From: Hahella sp. HN01
GTDB lineage: Bacteria; Pseudomonadota; Gammaproteobacteria; Pseudomonadales; Oleiphilaceae
Assembly: GCF_018986435.1 (NCBI RefSeq)
Contig: NZ_JAHMIN010000022.1
Coordinates: 29,648 to 79,415, forward strand
Length of the DNA stretch: 49,768 nt
Direction of reading: 5' to 3'
The position numbers and the translations under genes were made by a program. Of the stretch, positions 45,016-49,768 are shown piece after piece (position 1 is the stretch's first letter; each line of letters begins with the position of its first letter). The notes beneath the pieces were generated by a model. The model worked only from the letters and a program-made list of their open reading frames with translations. It did not search any database and was not told the DNA's origin.

Positions 45016-45930
45016 CTAGCGGTCGTCGTAACCCAGGCTTTGTAGAGCGCGCTCGTTATCGCTCCAGCCAGACTTCACTTTCACCCAGGTTTCCAACATG
45101 ACTTTGCTTTCAAACAACTTTTCCATGTCCTTACGCGCATCGGAACCAATCCGCTTGATTCGCTCCCCTTTCTGACCGATCACAATCTTTTTCTGACCTT
45201 CTCTTTCCACCAGGATCAGAGCGCTAATACGCAGCAATGCGCCCTCACGCTTAAACTGCTCGATCTCTACAGCAATTTCATAAGGCACTTCGTTGCCTAA
45301 CTGGCGCATGACTTTTTCACGAATAATTTCCACCGCCATAAAACGTTCGCTTCGATCCGTGATTTGATCTTCAGGGAAGAAATGAATCCCCTGCGGCAGC
45401 ATTTCGTTAATAACAGTTTCCAAACGATCAATATTCAGTCCACGCAGAGCGGAAAGTGGAATAATGTGCTGAAACTCGCACATCTTCTGCACTTTATCGA
45501 TAAATGGCAGTAAGTCGTCTTTATTTTCCAGCTTGTCCACTTTATTGATCGCCAGAATGCGCGGACGATTCACCTTGGCGATTTTTGACAAGACATAGTC
45601 GTCTTCTTCCGTCCAACGCTTCCTATCAACGACAAAAACTATCACATCCGCATCTTTGATCGCTGAGGAGGACGCTTTGTTCAGCACCCGATTAAGGGCT
45701 TTCTTGTCCAACTGATGCAGACCAGGCGTATCTACATAAATAGCCTGGTAGTCACCCTCTGTCTTGATACCCAGAATCTGGTGTCGGGTAGTTTGCGGCT
45801 TCTTCGAGGTAATACTGATCTTCTGCCCCAGTATATGGTTCAACAGGGTGGACTTGCCTACATTTGGCCGACCTACAATCGCAACATAACCACAGCGGCT
45901 ATTTTCTTGTGAACTTACTTCAATACTCAC
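45016..45930 (-). CDS. era: GTPase Era
   Basis: A 304-residue essential GTPase that binds the 3' end of 16S rRNA and couples 30S maturation to growth. G-motifs are [12 protein letters not shown], the DTPG of [10 protein letters not shown], and the base-recognition NKVD. The C-terminal KH RNA-binding domain has [40 protein letters not shown] and ends with [25 protein letters not shown]. The GTG start overlaps the rnc stop as GTGA, so its translation is coupled to rnc, as in many proteobacteria. Confidence 0.97.
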   Translation of the reverse strand: MSIEVSSQENSRCGYVAIVGRPNVGKSTLLNHILGQKISITSKKPQTTRHQILGIKTEGDYQAIYVDTPGLHQLDKKALNRVLNKASSSAIKDADVIVFVVDRKRWTEEDDYVLSKIAKVNRPRILAINKVDKLENKDDLLPFIDKVQKMCEFQHIIPLSALRGLNIDRLETVINEMLPQGIHFFPEDQITDRSERFMAVEIIREKVMRQLGNEVPYEIAVEIEQFKREGALLRISALILVEREGQKKIVIGQKGERIKRIGSDARKDMEKLFESKVMLETWVKVKSGWSDNERALQSLGYDDR

Positions 45931-46607
45931 TGATCCACTCCTAACGCCACCAATGCTTGTTTCGCCGCTTTCTGCTCCGCCACTCTCCGGCTGCCGCCAG
46001 TCCCTTCTGTCGGGTCAGACAAACCGTCTATTTCACACCGCACATGAAAAGTTTGAGCATGCGCTTCTCCCTGCACGGAAATAACCTCGTAGCGCGGCAG
46101 ATTAAGCTGACGCGCCTGCAGATATTCCTGCAAACGCGTCTTGGAGTCTTTCTGAGTATCCTTGAGGTTAAGCTTCTGCAAACGGGTTTCAAACCAGTTA
46201 AGCACCCTGTCGGCGCAGACTTCAAAGCCAGCATCTAAATAAATGGCGCCAATGATGGACTCCAAAGCATCAGCCAGGATAGATTCCCGACGAAAGCCGC
46301 CGCTCTTCATCTCCCCTGACCCTAGGCGCAGATACTCACCCAGATCAAATTCCCTGGCGATTTCAGCCAGAGTCACCCCTTTTACCATTCTGGCGCGCAA
46401 ACGACTCAACTGCCCTTCCCGCGCTTCTTCAAAACGACCAAAGAGGTAATCGGCGATAATAAAATTGAGGACAGAGTCCCCTAAAAATTCTAAGCGCTCA
46501 TTATTACGACCACCGAAGCTGCGGTGGGTGAGCGCCAAAGTAAGCAAAGCAGGCTCTTTAAATGTGTATCCGAGCGCACGTTGCAGTCTTTCCAGCTTAG
46601 CTGTCAC
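45927..46607 (-). CDS. rnc: Ribonuclease III
   Basis: A 226-residue double-strand-specific endoribonuclease that processes rRNA precursors and structured messages and works as a dimer. The catalytic signature is [20 protein letters not shown], and a second metal-binding segment is [21 protein letters not shown]. The C-terminal double-stranded RNA-binding domain starts near [12 protein letters not shown] and includes [18 protein letters not shown]. The GTG start overlaps the stop of the preceding small gene (GTGA); rnc in turn overlaps era in the same way. Confidence 0.97.
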   Translation of the reverse strand: MTAKLERLQRALGYTFKEPALLTLALTHRSFGGRNNERLEFLGDSVLNFIIADYLFGRFEEAREGQLSRLRARMVKGVTLAEIAREFDLGEYLRLGSGEMKSGGFRRESILADALESIIGAIYLDAGFEVCADRVLNWFETRLQKLNLKDTQKDSKTRLQEYLQARQLNLPRYEVISVQGEAHAQTFHVRCEIDGLSDPTEGTGGSRRVAEQKAAKQALVALGVDQ

Positions 46608-46972
46608 TGATTATTGGCTTCCAAATGATGATTAAATGAAACAACGGCATCAATATTGTTAATAATATTCGTACGCTGCTCATAAATTATGTCTATGCGC
46701 ATCTTGGTATTCTCACGCGTAATCTTGATACTATTCTTATCAAAATTACGCACATTATTGACCATGAAATGCTTGTCCAACCTGGACAAAATTTCTGGAT
46801 TGGACAACCGCGCTAAGTCAGCCTCTCTATTAAGGCCTTCTAATGATGATTTCACAGCAAAATCATCGATATAGATAGGAATGAGTTTAATGCCTAGGGT
46901 AATAACTGAAATCCCGACAGCAACCCAGACCAAGACTGCGAGAACAGAAGCGCCCTGTTGATTCTTGCGCAT
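46604..46972 (-). CDS. DUF4845 family small membrane protein
   Basis: A protein of about 122 residues with one N-terminal membrane helix ([23 protein letters not shown]). I chose the ATG at 46972 because AAGGAG lies five bases before it; a GTG two codons upstream overlaps that site. The N-terminus, [12 protein letters not shown], resembles a type IV pilin leader with Gly before a hydrophobic helix, but lacks the usual Glu. The rest, [16 protein letters not shown] and the C-terminal [26 protein letters not shown], is typical of the DUF4845 family found between lepB and rnc in gammaproteobacteria. Function unknown. Confidence 0.85.
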   Translation of the reverse strand: MRKNQQGASVLAVLVWVAVGISVITLGIKLIPIYIDDFAVKSSLEGLNREADLARLSNPEILSRLDKHFMVNNVRNFDKNSIKITRENTKMRIDIIYEQRTNIINNIDAVVSFNHHLEANNQ

Positions 46973-47053
46973 ATTCACTCCTTATCATCCTCTTATTAAT
47001 CGATATTATTTAGAGAGTAGACGTTAACTCACTGTTTTTACACTAATGCGCAC

Positions 47054-47821
47054 TTACTGTATCGAACCAACTCGTGAGAAAGAGGGCAATGACAAAAACT
47101 TTTCCCAGTGCATCCAGATAGCGAATGCCCTGCCAACGATATTTTCGTCCGGCACAAGTCCGATATAACGGCTATCTTTACTGCGATCCCGGTTGTCGCC
47201 CATCATGAAATATTTGCCTTCCGGCACAACCCATTTGCCTTCATGCCCAGTGTTTGGATAGTTTTCTTTTATGATGCGATGGAGTTGCTCGCCCAACTGT
47301 TCCTCGTAATACAGCTCTCTGGGCGCGCCCGCGGGCAATGCGGCGATTAGCTTTTCATCAATAGGCTCCCCATTGATGGTCAGTCGCTTATCTTTATATT
47401 CCACTGTATCGCCAGGAACGCCCACGACACGCTTGATATAGTTGGTAGTGTTGTCTTCCGGAGTGCGAAACACCATCACATCTCCACGTTGCGGATCTCC
47501 CAAATCCAGGAACTTATACCCCAAAACAGGAACTCGCAGCCCATAGGAATACTTGTTAACAAGGATAAAGTCGCCCACTTCCAGAGTAGGCATCATGGAT
47601 TGGGACGGGATCTGGAAGGGCTCGATAAGAAAGGAGCGGACCACCAATACCAAAAACAGAACAGGAAAGAAAGACCGGGAATACTCCACCACAACCGGCT
47701 CTTTGATCATCGCATTGCTTCCCCCACGCGTCCTGACCTTAACAAATAGCCAAAAGCCTAACCAAATCAGACCTGAGACCAGGGTCAGTACAACCAGAAT
47801 CAAAGAGAAATCAAAGTCCAT
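47054..47821 (-). CDS. lepB: Signal peptidase I
   Basis: A 255-residue inner-membrane serine protease that removes signal peptides from exported proteins. Two N-terminal membrane helices lie at about 6-28 and 51-68. The catalytic serine is S75 in IPSQSMMPTLEVGDF and the catalytic lysine is K130 in NYIKRVVGVPGD. The box E GDNRDRSKDSR segment is present. It is shorter than E. coli LepB (324), mainly in the periplasmic insertion, like Pseudomonas-type enzymes. It follows lepA with a 49-base gap and precedes the DUF4845 gene by 75 bases. Confidence 0.96.
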   Translation of the reverse strand: MDFDFSLILVVLTLVSGLIWLGFWLFVKVRTRGGSNAMIKEPVVVEYSRSFFPVLFLVLVVRSFLIEPFQIPSQSMMPTLEVGDFILVNKYSYGLRVPVLGYKFLDLGDPQRGDVMVFRTPEDNTTNYIKRVVGVPGDTVEYKDKRLTINGEPIDEKLIAALPAGAPRELYYEEQLGEQLHRIIKENYPNTGHEGKWVVPEGKYFMMGDNRDRSKDSRYIGLVPDENIVGRAFAIWMHWEKFLSLPSFSRVGSIQ

Positions 47822-47870
47822 CGTGTATCCTATTCAGTTTGTATTTATTGCTTTCAGTCCGCAATTGGGC

Positions 47871-49670
47871 TTATTTATCGACCTTCAACACGGCGAGAAA
47901 CGCGTCCTGTGGAATTTCAACGCTGCCCACCTGCTTCATCCGCTTCTTACCTTCTTTCTGCTTCTGCAACAGCTTTTTCTTCCGTGAAACGTCGCCGCCA
48001 TAACATTTGGCCAATACGTTCTTGCGTAACGCTTTAACGGTAGTTCTGGATACAATCTGTCCACCGATAGCCGCCTGAATCGCCACATCGAACATTTGAC
48101 GTGGAATCAGCTCTTTCATTTTTTCCGTCAGCAGGCGGCCACGCGAGGCGGAGTTATCGCGGTGAACGATCAGCGCCAATGCATCGACTTTATCGCCATT
48201 GATCAGAATATCCAGACGCACCAGGTTAGCGGCCTGGAAACGAACAAAGTGGTAGTCCAAAGACGCATAGCCGCGGCTTACTGACTTGAGTCGATCAAAG
48301 AAGTCCAGTACGACTTCCCCCATCGGCAATTCATAGGATAGTGCGACCTGGTTCCCCAGGAACTGCATATTCTTCTGCACGCCACGCTTCTCCACACAGA
48401 GGGCGATGACGTTGCCAAGATAAGTCTGCGGCACAAGAATATTGGCCTCAACGATAGGCTCGCGCATTTCCTCAATAAAACCAGGGTCTGGCAGCCTGGA
48501 AGGGTTATCGACTTTAATGACTTCGTTCTTCTTGGTCAGAACTTCGTAGACTACCGTCGGCGCAGTAGTAATCAGATCCAGGTCGTATTCCCGCTCCAAA
48601 CGCTCCTGGATAATTTCCATATGCAGCATCCCCAGGAAACCGCAACGGAAACCGAATCCCAAAGCGTCAGACGTTTCGGGCTCGAAAAATAATGACGCAT
48701 CGTTGAGCGTCAACTTGTCCAACGCATCACGGAAGTCTTCGTAGTCGTCAGAACTGACGGGGAATACGCCCGCGTATACCTGAGGCTGCACACGTTTGAA
48801 TCCTGGCAAGGAAGCCACATCCGGAGTTTTCGCCAGTGTAATGGTGTCACCGACGGGAGCGCCGTGGATATCTTTAATGCCAGCGATGACATACCCCACT
48901 TCCCCCGCCTTCAGGCAGCCGGTCTCCGTACGCTTCGGGGTGAATACGCCGATTGAAGTCACCAGTTCCTGGGTCTTGGTCGACTTGATCAGGATTTTAT
49001 CGCCCTTGTTCAGCGTTCCGTTTTTAACCCTCACCAAAGACACAACGCCCAGATAGTTATCAAACCAGGAGTCGATAATAAGGGCTTGCAACGGCGCATC
49101 CGGATCGCCTTCAGGAGGTGGCACCAACTGAACGATTTGCTCCAGACTCTCCTGGATGCCCATGCCGGCTTTGGCGCTGGCTTCCACGGCGCCGGCGGCG
49201 TCAATGCCGATGATCTCTTCAATTTCATGGCGCACACGCGCTGGTTCCGCCTGCGGCAGGTCCATCTTGTTCAGAATGGGAATAACTTCCAGCCCCATTT
49301 CGATGGCGGTGTAACAGTTCGCCACGGACTGCGCTTCAACGCCTTGCGCTGCGTCGACCACCAGCAAAGCGCCTTCGCAGGCGGCCAAAGAACGAGATAC
49401 TTCGTATGAGAAGTCCACGTGTCCGGGAGTATCGATAAAATTCAGCTGATAACGGGAGCCATCTTTTGCGTCGTAATAGAGCGTTACGCTCTGCGCCTTG
49501 ATGGTAATGCCCCGCTCTCGCTCGATATCCATGGAGTCGAGCACCTGTTCGGACATTTCCCGATCAGACAAACCGCCGCAATATTGAATAAAGCGGTCAG
49601 CCAAAGTGGACTTGCCATGGTCGATGTGGGCAATGATAGAAAAATTTCTAATATGGTTGAGTTTACTCAC
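47871..49670 (-). CDS. lepA: Elongation factor 4 (LepA)
   Basis: A 599-residue ribosomal GTPase that acts in initiation or ribosome assembly and can back-translocate stalled ribosomes. The G-domain has [21 protein letters not shown] and NKMDLP. The C-terminal LepA-specific domain has [53 protein letters not shown] and [29 protein letters not shown]. Length equals E. coli LepA (599). The start codon is GTG at 49670. It is the first gene of the lepA-lepB-DUF4845-rnc-era-recO operon in this window; its promoter region (49671-49768) reaches the window edge. Confidence 0.97.
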   Translation of the reverse strand: MSKLNHIRNFSIIAHIDHGKSTLADRFIQYCGGLSDREMSEQVLDSMDIERERGITIKAQSVTLYYDAKDGSRYQLNFIDTPGHVDFSYEVSRSLAACEGALLVVDAAQGVEAQSVANCYTAIEMGLEVIPILNKMDLPQAEPARVRHEIEEIIGIDAAGAVEASAKAGMGIQESLEQIVQLVPPPEGDPDAPLQALIIDSWFDNYLGVVSLVRVKNGTLNKGDKILIKSTKTQELVTSIGVFTPKRTETGCLKAGEVGYVIAGIKDIHGAPVGDTITLAKTPDVASLPGFKRVQPQVYAGVFPVSSDDYEDFRDALDKLTLNDASLFFEPETSDALGFGFRCGFLGMLHMEIIQERLEREYDLDLITTAPTVVYEVLTKKNEVIKVDNPSRLPDPGFIEEMREPIVEANILVPQTYLGNVIALCVEKRGVQKNMQFLGNQVALSYELPMGEVVLDFFDRLKSVSRGYASLDYHFVRFQAANLVRLDILINGDKVDALALIVHRDNSASRGRLLTEKMKELIPRQMFDVAIQAAIGGQIVSRTTVKALRKNVLAKCYGGDVSRKKKLLQKQKEGKKRMKQVGSVEIPQDAFLAVLKVDK

Positions 49671-49768
49671 GGACTACTGTCACTCAGATTCAAAGTTGAA
49701 GGCGGCGAAATTTTAACAGCTCCGCCGAGTAAATTGCAGCGAATTAACAAAATACCCTCAGAATTCAC

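Noticed and set aside
46604-46972. DUF4845 protein as a type IV pilin
   Set aside because: The N-terminus resembles a pilin leader, but the usual Glu at position five is missing and the gene lies in the lepB-rnc operon, the normal home of DUF4845.

Overview
The window is a stretch of chromosome from a marine-type gammaproteobacterium close to Pseudomonas and the Oceanospirillales. Two blocks have the gene content and order of Pseudomonas-like genomes: mazG-relA-rlmD-cysM next to gacS, and lepA-lepB-DUF4845-rnc-era-recO. My impression is a Hahella-like organism, but this comes from protein resemblance and gene order only. I see no rRNA, tRNA, CRISPR array, insertion sequence, integrase or phage gene. 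Most of the window is core or ordinary metabolic DNA.

Layout. 1-3900: the 3' end of aspA converges on gmhA, followed by a secreted M64-type metallopeptidase with three fibronectin-like repeats. 3927-6263: a membrane M48-type metallopeptidase. 6852-12513: a five-gene peptide-type ABC importer operon (binding protein, two permeases, two ATPases), followed by a LysR regulator. Two adjacent palindromes lie about 240 bases before this operon, and a nested hairpin separates its first two genes. 13533-16424: a TraB/GumN protein and a repeat-containing lipoprotein. 16736-22498: a proline-use module of an AraC-type regulator (PruR-like), bifunctional putA without the DNA-binding N-terminus, and putP. 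22634-26253: a membrane C13-type cysteine peptidase, a YceI/cytochrome b561 pair and an EamA-type exporter.

26254-26672 is the most unusual intergenic stretch. On the plus strand it has a dyad, a promoter-like sequence, a very strong ribosome binding site, a 15-codon reading frame and several inverted repeats. 26673-35535 holds rsmJ, a small conserved-looking protein, uppP, tsaB, adk, a YbaK-HDOD fusion, ppc and a small ribbon-helix-helix-like protein. 35575-41061 is mazG, relA, rlmD and cysM on the minus strand. gacS runs on the plus strand and converges on recO, the last gene of the lepA operon, which fills the rest of the window.

How the parts work together. PutP imports proline, PutA oxidises it to glutamate, and the AraC protein probably switches both on through direct repeats 21 bp apart before putA. 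The ABC importer brings in peptides or a related small solute. RelA and GacS place two global stress regulators close together. lepA to recO joins protein export, translation fidelity, ribosome maturation and DNA repair in one transcript with GTGA start/stop overlaps. No complete undescribed multi-gene system is evident. The best leads are the 26.4-26.65 kb element, the paired palindromes at 6.6 kb, the YbaK-HDOD fusion with a missing key lysine, and the putA operator repeats.
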